Origin: Nocardioides halotolerans DSM 19273
GTDB taxonomy: Bacteria; Actinomycetota; Actinomycetes; Propionibacteriales; Nocardioidaceae
Assembly: GCF_000422805.1 (NCBI RefSeq)
Contig: NZ_AUGT01000020.1
Coordinates: forward strand, 62,001 to 126,000
Direction of reading: 5' to 3'
Length of the DNA: 64,000 bases
The notes under the pieces were generated by a model. The model worked only from the letters and a program-made list of their open reading frames with translations, searched no databases and had not been told where the DNA came from. How positions within the stretch are numbered: the stretch's first letter is position 1; each line of letters starts with the position of its first letter. This document shows, piece by piece, positions 25,169 to 33,540 of the stretch. The position numbers and the translations under genes are program-made.

Positions 25169-26377
25169 ATGGATCCGGTCCGCAACCCGTACGCACCCGG
25201 CGCCGGGCAACGACCGCCCGAGCTGGCGGGCCGGGGCGAGCAGGTGCGGGCGTTCGACGTCGTGCTCGAGCGGGTGGCGCGGCACCGGCCCGAGCGGTCG
25301 CTGGTGCTGACCGGGCTGCGCGGGGTCGGCAAGACCGTGCTGCTCAACGCGCTGCGCGGACAGGCGGTGCGCAAGGGCTGGGGCACCGGCAAGCTCGAGG
25401 CCCGGCCCGACCAGTCGCTGCGCCGGCCGCTCGCGAGCGCGCTGCACCAGGCCGTCCGCGAGCTCGGCCCCGGCGCCGACGACGGCGGAGACGCCGACCA
25501 CGTGCTCGGGGTCATCCGTTCCTTCGCCGAGCGGCAGGCCGGGCCCGACGCCAAGCTGCGCGAGCGGTGGAGCCCGGGCATCGACGCCCCGGCGGTGCGC
25601 GGACGCGCCGACTCCGGTGACGTCGAGATCGACCTGGTCGAGCTGATGAACGACGTCGGCGGGCTGGCGGCCGACCTCGGCAAGGGCGTCGCGGTGTTCG
25701 TCGACGAGATGCAGGACCTCGGGCCCGACGACGTGTCCGCCCTGTGCGCGGCGTGCCACGACGTCAGCCAGTCGGGGCTGCCGGTCATCGTCGTCGGCGC
25801 GGGCCTGCCGCACCTCCCCGCCGTGCTGAGCGCGAGCAAGTCCTACTCCGAGCGGCTGTTCTCCTACCAGCGCATCGACCGCCTCTCGCGCGCCGAGGCC
25901 GACCGCGCGCTGAGCGCGCCCGCCGCCGAGGAGGACGCGTCGTACGACGACGACGCGCTCGCCGCGATGCACACCGCCACCGGCGGCTACCCCTACTTCA
26001 TCCAGGCCTACGGCAAGACCGTCTGGGACCTCGCCCCGCGCTCACCGATCACCGCCGCCGACGTCGCGGTCGCCGCGCCCGAGGCCGAGCGCGAGCTGGC
26101 GGTCGGGTTCTTCGGCAGCCGCTACGAGCGCGCGACGCCGGGGGAGCGCGACTACCTGCGGGCGATGGCCGACGCGGCCGGGCCCGAGGACGACCCCGAC
26201 GACCCGGTCGGCTCGGTCGCCACCGCCGAGGTCGCGGGCGTGCTGGGCAAGAAGCCCCAGTCGCTGTCGCCGGCGCGCGACGCGCTGCTCAAGAAGGGGC
26301 TGATCTACTCCGGCGAGCGCGGCCGCATCGCCTTCACCGTGCCCCACTTCGGCCGCTACCTGCGCCAGCAGGCGTGA
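25169..26377 (+). CDS. AAA-type ATP-binding protein, archaeal ATPase-like
   Basis: The 402-residue protein starts MDPVRNPYAPGAGQRPPELA. It has a P-loop LTGLRGVGKTVLLN (about 43-56), Walker B VAVFVDEMQDL (about 175), and VIVVGAGLPHLP (sensor 1 region, about 208), and ends in a winged-helix-like C-terminus. This is the plan of the ATP-binding, ORC/Cdc6-like proteins that carry an AAA domain and an HTH tail. The job is unknown; DNA-related roles are likely. TACCGT seven bases before the ATG suggests a leaderless message. Confidence 0.8.
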   Translation: MDPVRNPYAPGAGQRPPELAGRGEQVRAFDVVLERVARHRPERSLVLTGLRGVGKTVLLNALRGQAVRKGWGTGKLEARPDQSLRRPLASALHQAVRELGPGADDGGDADHVLGVIRSFAERQAGPDAKLRERWSPGIDAPAVRGRADSGDVEIDLVELMNDVGGLAADLGKGVAVFVDEMQDLGPDDVSALCAACHDVSQSGLPVIVVGAGLPHLPAVLSASKSYSERLFSYQRIDRLSRAEADRALSAPAAEEDASYDDDALAAMHTATGGYPYFIQAYGKTVWDLAPRSPITAADVAVAAPEAERELAVGFFGSRYERATPGERDYLRAMADAAGPEDDPDDPVGSVATAEVAGVLGKKPQSLSPARDALLKKGLIYSGERGRIAFTVPHFGRYLRQQA

Positions 26378-26389
26378 GCGCGAGGAGCG

Positions 26390-27256
26390 TCAGTCCGGGG
26401 TGCCGTCCTCGGCGTACTGCAGCGTCTGCAGGACCCAGAACGCCGTGAAGGCGACCAGCAGCAGCGCCTCGACGACGAAGACCCAGCGGGCGAACGGCTC
26501 GGCGCCGCTGGCGGCCTTGACGACGAACAGGGCCAGTGCGCCACCGATGACCCAGCCCATGACGTAGGCGATCCAGCGGTAGGCCCGCCTGTACGTCGCG
26601 GCCCGGCCGACGGTGAGGGTGCCCCCGGCGGCGACGAACTCGTCGACCTTGGCGGCGTTGACCAGGGCCACGGCAACGATGAGGCCGAACATCGGGACCG
26701 CGGTGCCGTAGTGGGCGTAGTCGAGGAAGGAGTCGCGGCCGAGGGCGAACCACAGCGCGAACGCCGTCAGCCCGACGGCCGAGATGGCCAGGGCGAGCAG
26801 GTCACGGCGCTCCTCGCGGCCGCGCCGCACCGTGCGCGCGGCGAACAGCACCGCGAGGGCACCGACGACGAGGAGCGCCTCGATGTTGTTGACGACGCCC
26901 GGCACGACGGTGTCGGGCACGCAGGGGGTCGCGCTGCCGCAGACGGACCTGTCGTCGAGGGGCGTGGGGCACAGCGCGACCACCGGTGCGCACATCCCGG
27001 CCAGGTTGAGCATCAGGTCCTCGCGCGGCCGGTCGCGGCCCTTGATCGCGATCAGGCAGACGCCCATCGCGCACAGGGTCCCGACGAAGACGCTGCGGAC
27101 CGGTGTGTAGTAGTAGGCGCTGATCGAGCCGAGCCACTCGGTCCTGCCGAAGGCCATCTCGAGGACGAGCGAGGCCCCGAGGAAGAGCGCGAGGGCCACC
27201 AGCCCGACCCGCAGGTAGAGGTAGGTCTTGCTGGTCGACTCGCTGTGCCCGGTCAC
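26390..27256 (-). CDS. Multi-pass membrane protein of unknown function
   Basis: The 288-residue protein has about eight hydrophobic helices, beginning TYLYLRVGLVALALFLGASL, with SISAYYYTPVRSVFVGTLCA after the first. A loop between helices 3 and 4 has two Cys (RSVCGSATPC). I cannot name it. The GTG at 27254-27256 is the chosen start; a GTG at 27322 would add a polar 22-residue extension. It is divergent from the small membrane gene at 27327. Confidence 0.65.
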   Translation of the reverse strand: MTGHSESTSKTYLYLRVGLVALALFLGASLVLEMAFGRTEWLGSISAYYYTPVRSVFVGTLCAMGVCLIAIKGRDRPREDLMLNLAGMCAPVVALCPTPLDDRSVCGSATPCVPDTVVPGVVNNIEALLVVGALAVLFAARTVRRGREERRDLLALAISAVGLTAFALWFALGRDSFLDYAHYGTAVPMFGLIVAVALVNAAKVDEFVAAGGTLTVGRAATYRRAYRWIAYVMGWVIGGALALFVVKAASGAEPFARWVFVVEALLLVAFTAFWVLQTLQYAEDGTPD

Positions 27257-27326
27257 GTGCTCGTCGTACCACGAGGAGCCGACGGCGGAGGTTTCGCGCG
27301 GGCTGGAACGGGGAGACGCCACGGGC

Positions 27327-27503
27327 ATGAGCCAGGAACGTGCACTCCTCCTGTCCGTCGGCTCCTTCGTGCTGTGCGCGGCCTTCGTCGTGATCCTGTT
27401 CGCGGTGGTCGACATCGAGCCGGCCCTGAGCATCGGACCGCTCATCGCGGGGGCCATCGCGGCGACCTTGGCCTACCGGAGCCTCCGCGGCGAGGAGAGA
27501 TAG
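27327..27503 (+). CDS. 58-residue two-helix membrane protein
   Basis: The protein reads MSQERALLLSVGSFVLCAAF, then a short turn, then SIGPLIAGAIAATLAYRSLR and a charged end. Two transmembrane helices make up most of it. GGGGAG lies about 12 bases before the ATG. The function is unknown. It lies head-to-head with the larger membrane protein at 26390-27256. Confidence 0.6.
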   Translation: MSQERALLLSVGSFVLCAAFVVILFAVVDIEPALSIGPLIAGAIAATLAYRSLRGEER

Positions 27504-27650
27504 GCGCGGCGGTGTCGGCGCGCAGCGCGTGGCCGACCGGGCAAATCGTCCTTAAGGATGAGGGTGCGGGTCGATTGGTTGACTTAGTCTCCTATCTGGC
27601 TCACGCCGCTCTCGGGACCCCCTCGGCTCTCTCCCAATCTCGAGGTGTCC

Positions 27651-29156
27651 ATGGCCCTCCGCTCCCGCCCCGCCACCCTGCTCGTCCTCACGGTCGCCCT
27701 CGTGGCCTCCTGCGTCGTGGCGTCTGTCGGCACGTCGGGACCCGCCGCCGCGCAGGGCACCGTCACGGTCAGCATCCAGGGCAAGGGCACCGTGACCGGC
27801 CCCGGCATCACCTGCACGGAGTCCGCCGGCAGCGACTGCTCGGAGTTCTACGCCAACGAGCCGTGCGAGGACACACCACCCCCGTGCTTCCAGCCCCCCG
27901 AGGTGGAGCTCACGGCCGCGGCCGACCGGGACGGGTTCGTCTTCGACCACTTCGACGACTGCCCCCTCGTCTCTGGTCGGACCTGCACGCTCCTCGTCTC
28001 CATCCCGCGCACCGTGTCCGCGGTGTTCCGCGACGTGGCCGCGCCCTCGGTCGGGTTGACCGACCCACCCAACGGCCTGGTGCTCGGCCCCGCTGTCCCG
28101 ATGCTTCCGCTCGGCGCCTCGGCGACCGACAACGCCGGGGTCGTCAAGGTCGAGTTCCTCGTCCGCGACGTCATGGTCCTGGCGCGGACCTCGCCGCCGT
28201 TCACCGGCACCTTCAACACCTCGTCCCTCGCCGGCGGGCCGGCGACCGTCAGGGCGCGCGCGTACGACGCCGCCGGCAACGTCGCCGAGAGCGCCGCCCG
28301 GACGGTGACGATCGACCGCACGCCACCGTCCGTCGTGATCACCGGACCGGACGGCGACACCTTCGGGCCGGGCTCGACGCAGACCTGGGCGTTCTCGGTC
28401 AGCGACCTGACCTCCGTGACGGCGAGGTGCTCCGTGACGCCCTCGGGGTCGCCCGCCAGCTTCGGGCCCTGCTCCGCCGGGACTGCCGGCCACTCCGTGA
28501 CCGACCTGCCGGGCGGCACCTACGAGCTCCGGACCGAGATGACCGATGCCGTCGGCAATGTCGTCCAGCCCTCCCGACGCACGTTCGTCATCGATGCGAC
28601 GCCGCCCGAGACCAGCGTCGTCGCGGGCCCGGCTGACGGCAGTGTGCTCACCACGCGCTCGGTGTCCTTCGGTGTGACGAGCGACGACGTGGGGGCCGAC
28701 CTCGGCTGTCGTCTCTACCGCAGTGGCACCGCGGTTCCCGCCTTCGTGCCGTGCCCGGCCGCGACGCCGTTCTCCGCGAGCGGGCTGCAGGACGGCTCCT
28801 ACGTCTTCGAGGCGCGCGCCGTGGATGCGGTGGGCAACGTGGACCCGACCCCGGTCGCGCGCACGTTCAGCGTCGACGCCACGCCGCCGGCGCTGAGCGT
28901 GGCCAAGAAGCCCAAGCGCGTCGTGAAGGTCCGCAAGCGGAAGGCGAAGGTGAGGCTCGCCTTCAGCAGTGAGCCCGGGTCGACGTTGCGCTGCAGCCTC
29001 GACGGTGCGGCCTACACCCCGTGCGCGTCCTCCGTCGCGTTCAAGGTCAAGAGGGGCAAGCACCGCTTGTCGGTGGTGGCCGTGGACGCCGCCGGCAATG
29101 TGTCGCCGACACTCACGATCTCGTGGAAGGTCAAGCGGGTCCACAAGCGCCACTGA
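27651..29156 (+). CDS. Secreted protein with Ig-like repeats
   Basis: The 501-residue protein has a signal peptide (residues 1 to about 33, ending GPAAAQ). An Ig-like domain with paired Cys follows, then three or four beta-sandwich repeats with the tell-tale DAAGNVAE, DAVGNVVQ, DAVGNVDP and DAAGNVSP loops, each followed by a TPP or similar linker. A basic C-terminal segment is rich in Lys and Arg (AKKPKRVVKVRKRKAKVR). These domains usually bind cell-surface partners or carbohydrate; here there is no catalytic domain. The ATG at 27651 was chosen over a GTG at 27645. Confidence 0.8.
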   Translation: MALRSRPATLLVLTVALVASCVVASVGTSGPAAAQGTVTVSIQGKGTVTGPGITCTESAGSDCSEFYANEPCEDTPPPCFQPPEVELTAAADRDGFVFDHFDDCPLVSGRTCTLLVSIPRTVSAVFRDVAAPSVGLTDPPNGLVLGPAVPMLPLGASATDNAGVVKVEFLVRDVMVLARTSPPFTGTFNTSSLAGGPATVRARAYDAAGNVAESAARTVTIDRTPPSVVITGPDGDTFGPGSTQTWAFSVSDLTSVTARCSVTPSGSPASFGPCSAGTAGHSVTDLPGGTYELRTEMTDAVGNVVQPSRRTFVIDATPPETSVVAGPADGSVLTTRSVSFGVTSDDVGADLGCRLYRSGTAVPAFVPCPAATPFSASGLQDGSYVFEARAVDAVGNVDPTPVARTFSVDATPPALSVAKKPKRVVKVRKRKAKVRLAFSSEPGSTLRCSLDGAAYTPCASSVAFKVKRGKHRLSVVAVDAAGNVSPTLTISWKVKRVHKRH

Positions 29157-29172
29157 CCGCCACAATGAGGTC

Positions 29173-29973
29173 ATGACCCCGCCGCTGCCCCAGGTGGTCG
29201 CACACCGGGGCGCGAGCTTCGAGAACGCCGAGCACACCCTCGGCGCCTACGTGAAGGCGCTCGACGCGGGCGCCGAGGGGCTCGAGTGCGACGTGCGGCT
29301 GACCGCCGACGGGCACCTGGTGTGCGTGCACGACCGCGACCTCCGGCGCACCGCGTCGCGCCGCGGCCTGATCTCGACCTCGAACCTCGAGGACCTCGAG
29401 GCGCTGGACTTCGCGGCGTGGAAGAGCCCGTGGGCCGAGCTCGACGACGAGGCGCCCGACCGCGACAAGAGCCTCGACAGCGTGCTCACGCTCCGCAAGC
29501 TGCTGGAGATGGTCGCCGACTACGACCGCCGGGTGGAGGTGGCGATCGAGACCAAGCACCCGACGAGGTACGGCGGGCTGGTCGAGCGGCGGGTCGCGGC
29601 GATGCTGCACGACTTCGGGTGGGACGGGCCCGACCTGCCCGAGCCGAACCCCGTCCGGGTGATGAGCTTCAGCAACACCGCGCTGCACCGGATGCACCGC
29701 CTCACCCCCCACGTGCAGCTTGTGCAGCTGGTCGACAAGGCGGCGTACTGGCCGGTGGTGCGCCGGATGATGCACAAGGACTGGCTGGTGGGGCCGGGCA
29801 TCGAGCTGCTCCAGGAACACCCGCGGCTGGCGGAGCAGATCGTCGCGTCCGGCCACCCCGTGCACGTCTGGACGGTCAACACCGAGCGCGACCTGCGTCG
29901 CTGCCAGGAGCTCGGCGTGCGCGCGGTCATCACCGACCGCCCGGCGTACGTGCTGGAGCTGCTCGGCAAGTAG
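29173..29973 (+). CDS. Glycerophosphodiester phosphodiesterase
   Basis: The 266-residue protein starts MTPPLPQVVAHRGASFENAE, with the catalytic His-Arg of HRGA, then LECDVRLTADGHLVCVHD (metal-binding Glu, Asp and second His). It hydrolyses glycerophosphodiesters to glycerol-3-phosphate. There is no signal peptide, so it acts in the cytoplasm. It lies only 16 bases after the Ig-repeat gene; CACAAT six bases before the ATG may be a -10 box. Confidence 0.9.
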   Translation: MTPPLPQVVAHRGASFENAEHTLGAYVKALDAGAEGLECDVRLTADGHLVCVHDRDLRRTASRRGLISTSNLEDLEALDFAAWKSPWAELDDEAPDRDKSLDSVLTLRKLLEMVADYDRRVEVAIETKHPTRYGGLVERRVAAMLHDFGWDGPDLPEPNPVRVMSFSNTALHRMHRLTPHVQLVQLVDKAAYWPVVRRMMHKDWLVGPGIELLQEHPRLAEQIVASGHPVHVWTVNTERDLRRCQELGVRAVITDRPAYVLELLGK

Positions 29974-29984
29974 CGTTCGGCGCC

Positions 29985-30923
29985 ATGGCGAAGAAGTCGC
30001 GGACCAAGGCCCGAGAGACCCAGTCCACCACCCCGGGGGAGGTCGGCCCTCGGCAGCCGTGCCCGTGCGGGTCGGGCAAGCGCTACAAGGCGTGCCACGG
30101 GTCCGCGGGCGGCGCGGCGGCGGTGTACGTCGGCCGGCCGTTCGAGGGGCTGCCGTCGGAGTGCGACATCGTCGCGATGCGCGAGCTCGTGCCGAGCGCG
30201 ACCGCCCCGCTGACCGTCAAGGGCACCGACAAGCCCGTCCAGCTGTGCACGCTGCTGCCGATGGCGGCGCCGGCGATGGTCCGCGACAGCGGGCAGCTCT
30301 GGCTCGGGCTCCAGGTCCAGCACAACTTCGGCGACCCGTCCCGTGACCTCGGCGCGGTGCTGCAGCTCGCGATCGACGCCGACGAGCCCGGTGTCGTCGG
30401 GCTGACCGACCCGCCGGGCGTGGACGCGCCGCGGCTCCAGGACCTCGTGACCGACACCCGGCTCGAGGTCACCGTGCACGACGGCTTCGAGTTCTGGATC
30501 GCCGACGTCGAGGAGAAGGACGACCTGGCCGCCGCGCTCGAGCAGGCCAACGCCGCTGCCAACCCGACCGCGCGCCTGACCCAGGTCGAGGCGGCGTACT
30601 GGACCGACGTCGGCACCAAGGAGCACCTGCGCTGGGTGATGCCCGAGCCCGAGGACCGGCTGCTCGACGCGCTGGCCAGGCTCCACGTCGCCGGTCGCGA
30701 CGTCATCGTCGAGGACGCGCGCCTGGTCGGCATGTTCCGCGCCCACGGCCTCCTCGCACCGGTCTGGGACCTGCCGGTCGGCACCGGGCCCGAGGCGCTC
30801 GAGGACCCTGCTTCGACGTTCGCCGAGGACCTCGGCAACGCGCTGGCCGACGAGTCGGCGCTCGACGCCGACCAGCGGGCCGCCCGCTCCGGTCTCGCCA
30901 ACCGCCAGGTCACGATCCGCTAG
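29985..30923 (+). CDS. DUF5926-type protein with N-terminal SEC-C zinc motif
   Basis: The 312-residue protein begins MAKKSRTKARETQ. It has the SEC-C zinc motif PCPCGSGKRYKACHG at about 25-39, and a large C-terminal domain (VYVGRPFEGLPSECDIVAMR and onward) that I recall as DUF5926 of actinobacteria. The role is unknown. It is 11 bases downstream of the GDPD gene and a strong terminator hairpin follows it. Confidence 0.8.
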   Translation: MAKKSRTKARETQSTTPGEVGPRQPCPCGSGKRYKACHGSAGGAAAVYVGRPFEGLPSECDIVAMRELVPSATAPLTVKGTDKPVQLCTLLPMAAPAMVRDSGQLWLGLQVQHNFGDPSRDLGAVLQLAIDADEPGVVGLTDPPGVDAPRLQDLVTDTRLEVTVHDGFEFWIADVEEKDDLAAALEQANAAANPTARLTQVEAAYWTDVGTKEHLRWVMPEPEDRLLDALARLHVAGRDVIVEDARLVGMFRAHGLLAPVWDLPVGTGPEALEDPASTFAEDLGNALADESALDADQRAARSGLANRQVTIR

Positions 30924-30967
30924 GCCACGGCCTAGGAGGCTCAGCCCCGCTGCCTGAGCAGAGACCA

Positions 30968-31000
30968 GCCCGAGGACGCGGTAGCAGCGCGTCCTCGGGC
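30968..31000 (+). terminator. Terminator hairpin after the DUF5926 gene
   Basis: GCCCGAGGACGCG (30968-30980) and CGCGTCCTCGGGC (30988-31000) form a perfect 13-bp stem with a 7-base loop. There is no T-run, but the stem is very stable and separates two transcription units. Confidence 0.65.
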
Positions 31001-31018
31001 GCGATCTCACAGCGAGAC

Positions 31019-31050
31019 TTGCATCCGGTACCCAGGTCCGGGTTCATCAT
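31019..31050 (+). promoter_or_regulatory. MerR-type promoter with 20-bp spacer
   Basis: TTGCAT (31019-31024) and CATCAT (31045-31050) are separated by 20 bases, the overlong spacer typical of MerR-activated promoters. The spacer holds the partial dyad CCGGTACC-CA-GGTCCGG. CATCAT is six bases before the GTG at 31057. Confidence 0.6.
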
Positions 31051-31056
31051 GGCTTC

Positions 31057-31386
31057 GTGACCACCGACGACCTCCTGACCACCGACGCCTGCACGCTGCC
31101 CACCCTCGAGCGGTCGCTGCGGCTGGCCGAGTTCGACGGGCTGTTCGCCAGGCACCTCACCGGCTCGTCGTGGGCGGGCGACCGGCTGCGGCTCGAGCTG
31201 GCCGGCGACGCCGACCTGCACGAGCGGGTCGCGGACCTGACCGCCCGCGAGTCGGCGTGCTGCTCCTTCTTCGACTTCCGGATCTCCGGGGCGGCGGACG
31301 CGGTCGTGCTGGACGTCGGCGTGCCGCCCGAGCGCGGCGACCTCCTCGCCTCCCTCGCGAACCTCGCCGAGCGAGCGGCCCGGTGA
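31057..31386 (+). CDS. Conserved protein of a heavy-metal (mer-like) cassette
   Basis: The 109-residue protein contains CTLPTLERSLRLAEFD, a conserved ARESACCSFFDF segment with a Cys pair (about 68-79), and a C-terminal VPPERGDLLASL. I recall similar proteins just upstream of MerR genes in actinobacteria, but not their function. The Cys pair could bind metal. It starts with a GTG, probably leaderless, behind a MerR-type promoter, and its TGA overlaps the ATG of the regulator. Confidence 0.65.
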   Translation: MTTDDLLTTDACTLPTLERSLRLAEFDGLFARHLTGSSWAGDRLRLELAGDADLHERVADLTARESACCSFFDFRISGAADAVVLDVGVPPERGDLLASLANLAERAAR

Positions 31387-31802
31387 TGCGCGCGGGTGAG
31401 CTCGCCGCCGCGGCCGGGGTCAACCGGGAGACGATCCGCTACTACGAACGGCGCGGGGTGCTGCAGCGGCCCGACCGGAGCCCCGGCGGACACCGGGTCT
31501 ACGCGCCGGAGGCGGTGACGCGGCTGCGGGTCGTGAAGGCGGCGCAACGCCTCGGCTTCACGCTCGACGAGGTGCGCGACCTGCTCGCCGTCGGCCGCCG
31601 GCGCGGTCGCGACGACGGCCTCCAGGCCAGGGCGAGGGAGAAGCTCGAGGAGGTCGAGGCCCGGATCGCCGACCTCACCACGATCCGCGACAACCTCGTG
31701 GCCGCGCTCGACATGGGCTGCGACGACCTGCACCAGTGCGCCACGAGCGAGTGCTGCCCGATCCCGTTCGTCGACCTGGCGTCGGTCGGGTCCGCACGAT
31801 GA
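31386..31802 (+). CDS. merR: MerR-family metal-responsive regulator
   Basis: The 138-residue protein has a MerR N-terminal winged helix (MRAGELAAAAGVNRETIRYY, then ERRGVLQRPDRSPGGHRVY), a dimerisation coiled coil (about 80-110), and a C-terminal Cys-rich metal loop MGCDDLHQCATSECCPIP. Several Cys in this place fit a mercury or related soft-metal sensor. It would twist the 20-bp spacer promoter at 31019-31050 into an active form. A downstream mercuric reductase is not in this window. Confidence 0.85.
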   Translation: MRAGELAAAAGVNRETIRYYERRGVLQRPDRSPGGHRVYAPEAVTRLRVVKAAQRLGFTLDEVRDLLAVGRRRGRDDGLQARAREKLEEVEARIADLTTIRDNLVAALDMGCDDLHQCATSECCPIPFVDLASVGSAR

Positions 31803-31829
31803 GCACCACACGATGAGCACCACACGATG
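31799..31829 (+). repeat. Tandem 14-bp repeat making two mini-ORFs at a stop-start junction
   Basis: ATGAGCACCACACG occurs twice in tandem (31799-31812, 31813-31826) before the real start ATGAGCACC at 31827. Each copy encodes MSTTR followed by TGA, and each TGA overlaps the next ATG. The first ATG overlaps the merR stop. Ribosomes could step through three stop-start overlaps. Confidence 0.75.
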
Positions 31830-32057
31830 AGCACCGAGCCCGGAGAGCGCCGGAGCCTGGGCGTGGTGACGGGTGCGGGCGGACTCGCGGCGTGCGCGGC
31901 CTGCTGCGCACCGCCGGTCGTCGGGGTGCTCGGGATCGGCACGGGCGCGGTGGCGGTGCTCAGCGCCGCGCTGGCCGTCGGGCTGGTGGTCGCGCTGGCC
32001 GTGGCACTGGCGCTGACGGCGCTCCACGTCGTACGCCGTCGGGTCGCCACCCGGTAG
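31827..32057 (+). CDS. Small membrane protein of the mer-like cassette
   Basis: The 76-residue protein has two hydrophobic segments, the first with a vicinal Cys motif (LAACAACCAPPVVGVLG), the second highly Ala/Val-rich, and a basic C-terminus. Cys pairs inside a first membrane helix are typical of small mercury transporters (MerT/MerF type), so a role in metal uptake is likely but not proven. Translation probably depends on reinitiation through the repeat before its ATG. Confidence 0.65.
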   Translation: MSTEPGERRSLGVVTGAGGLAACAACCAPPVVGVLGIGTGAVAVLSAALAVGLVVALAVALALTALHVVRRRVATR

Positions 32058-32060
32058 GGG

Positions 32061-33065
32061 TCAGCCCGCGCGTCGCAGGACCCACGACTGCAGGCGGGAG
32101 TAGCCCTTCACCGACGTGCGCCTCATCCGGCGGAACGAGAAGCCGGCGTGCTCGCGCTCTTCATGGCCCTGGTCCTCGGTGTCGCCCGTCAACGCGTCGT
32201 GCGCGCCCTGGTCGACGAGCACCGAGCCGGGGCGCGCGATCGACGTCAGCCGCGAGGCGACGTTGACCGTGGGGCCGAAGACGTCGCCGAGACGGGAGAC
32301 GACGTCGCCGTACGCCACGCCCGCCCGCACCTCCGGGAACCTGTCGTCGGGGTCGGAGCCGCGCGCGGTCATGGTGAGCGCCGCGTCGGCGGCGCGGGCG
32401 ACGTCCTCGGCGACGAAGAGCACCTCGTCGCCGATGTTCTTGATGACCCGGCCGCCGTGGTCGATGACGAGCCCGGAGCACTCGGCCTCGAAGTACTCCA
32501 GCCACTCGACCAGCTCGGTCTCGTCAAGCTCCTTGCTGCGCGAGGTGAAGCCGACGATGTCGACGAAGGCCACGGCCAGCCGCGACGTGTCGGACCCCGA
32601 GGAGTCGCTCGCCAGCAACCGCACGCCGGCGCTGGCGAGGTGGCGCCGCCAGACGTAGTTCTGCAGCTCCTCGACGCGGGGCAGCACCTCCGAGGCGAGG
32701 TCGGTGACCTGCTGCACCGGGTCGGGGCTCTCCAGCGCGAGGTCGGTGAGCAGGAGGGTCTGCCACTCGGCGAGCCGGGCGAAGCTGCGGCCCCACGTGC
32801 GCACCAGGGCGGCCTGCCGGTCGGGGCTGAGGATGCCGAGCTTCACGAGGTCGTGGGTGTACTCCAGCGCCTTCACGTCCGCCTCGGTGAAGGCCACGGC
32901 GTCGTCGGGCTGGTGAGCGAAGCCGAGCAGCCGCCACAGCTCCTGGGCGACCTCGATCGGCACGCCCGCTCGCTCGCAGACCTCGACTCGGGTCAGCGAC
33001 GGGACGTCGCCGAGGAGGTAGCGCTCGATCGTGTCGAGCGCCTCGGAGAAGTCGGGCTCGTCCAA
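32061..33065 (-). CDS. Class III adenylate/guanylate cyclase
   Basis: The 334-residue soluble protein has an N-terminal helical region (1 to about 155) of the type found in actinobacterial cyclases, then the catalytic domain. Metal-binding Asp169 is in VAFVDIVGFTS and Asp213 in IKNIGDE. Lys209 in RVIKNIGDE and Asp261 fit ATP as substrate. Asn268 and Arg272 in GPTVNVASR stabilise the transition state. All catalytic residues are present, so it should make cAMP. Its start is 1 base after the stop of a cNMP-binding gene, so the two are one unit. Confidence 0.9.
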   Translation of the reverse strand: MDEPDFSEALDTIERYLLGDVPSLTRVEVCERAGVPIEVAQELWRLLGFAHQPDDAVAFTEADVKALEYTHDLVKLGILSPDRQAALVRTWGRSFARLAEWQTLLLTDLALESPDPVQQVTDLASEVLPRVEELQNYVWRRHLASAGVRLLASDSSGSDTSRLAVAFVDIVGFTSRSKELDETELVEWLEYFEAECSGLVIDHGGRVIKNIGDEVLFVAEDVARAADAALTMTARGSDPDDRFPEVRAGVAYGDVVSRLGDVFGPTVNVASRLTSIARPGSVLVDQGAHDALTGDTEDQGHEEREHAGFSFRRMRRTSVKGYSRLQSWVLRRAG

Positions 33066-33066
33066 G

Positions 33067-33444
33067 TCAGGACTTCTGCGGGAACCGCTCGGCGGCGGTC
33101 TTCTCCAGCGCCTCGTGGAACGACGGCATCTCCACGCCGAGCCGGTCGAGCTGCTCCTTGGTGAAGTGGATGAGCTCCAGCGGCGTCAGCGCGACGATGG
33201 TCGCCGTACGCAGCGAGTGGTTGAGGATCGCGGTCTCGCCGACGATGTCGCCGGGGCCGAGCTGGGCGACCTCCTCGCCGTGCGAGCGGACCGAGACCGT
33301 GCCGTTCAGGATGATGTAGGCCTTGTCCGCGCCGGTCGACTCCGAGATCGGCGCCCAGCCCTCGGGCAGCGTGACGCGGGTGCCGGAGGCACTGATGAGA
33401 GCGATCTCCTCGGGTGTGAACATCGAGAAGAAGGTGTCTGCCAT
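33067..33444 (-). CDS. Stand-alone cyclic-nucleotide-binding domain protein
   Basis: The 125-residue protein is a single Crp-like cNMP-binding domain with the phosphate-binding cassette GDIVGETAILNHSLRTATIV (about 66-85) and no DNA-binding or kinase domain. MADTFFSMFTPEEIALISAS is the usual helical start. It is translated just ahead of an adenylate cyclase and could sense that enzyme's product or hold it in a complex. The ATG at 33442-33444 has AAAGG upstream. A longer start (33501) lacks a ribosome site. Confidence 0.85.
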   Translation of the reverse strand: MADTFFSMFTPEEIALISASGTRVTLPEGWAPISESTGADKAYIILNGTVSVRSHGEEVAQLGPGDIVGETAILNHSLRTATIVALTPLELIHFTKEQLDRLGVEMPSFHEALEKTAAERFPQKS

Positions 33445-33540
33445 GGCCAGCCTTTCGGGTCGGGTCTGTCTAGCAGAACGACGGAGCCTGCCTGAGGGCA
33501 CGGTCTCGGCGGGGGGCCTGGGAGAGCCGAACGGGCGCCT

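Noticed and set aside
27579..27598. TTGACT and TATCTG as a promoter for the Ig-repeat protein
   Set aside because: The spacing is only eight bases, far from 16-18, so the pair cannot act together as a sigma-70 promoter.
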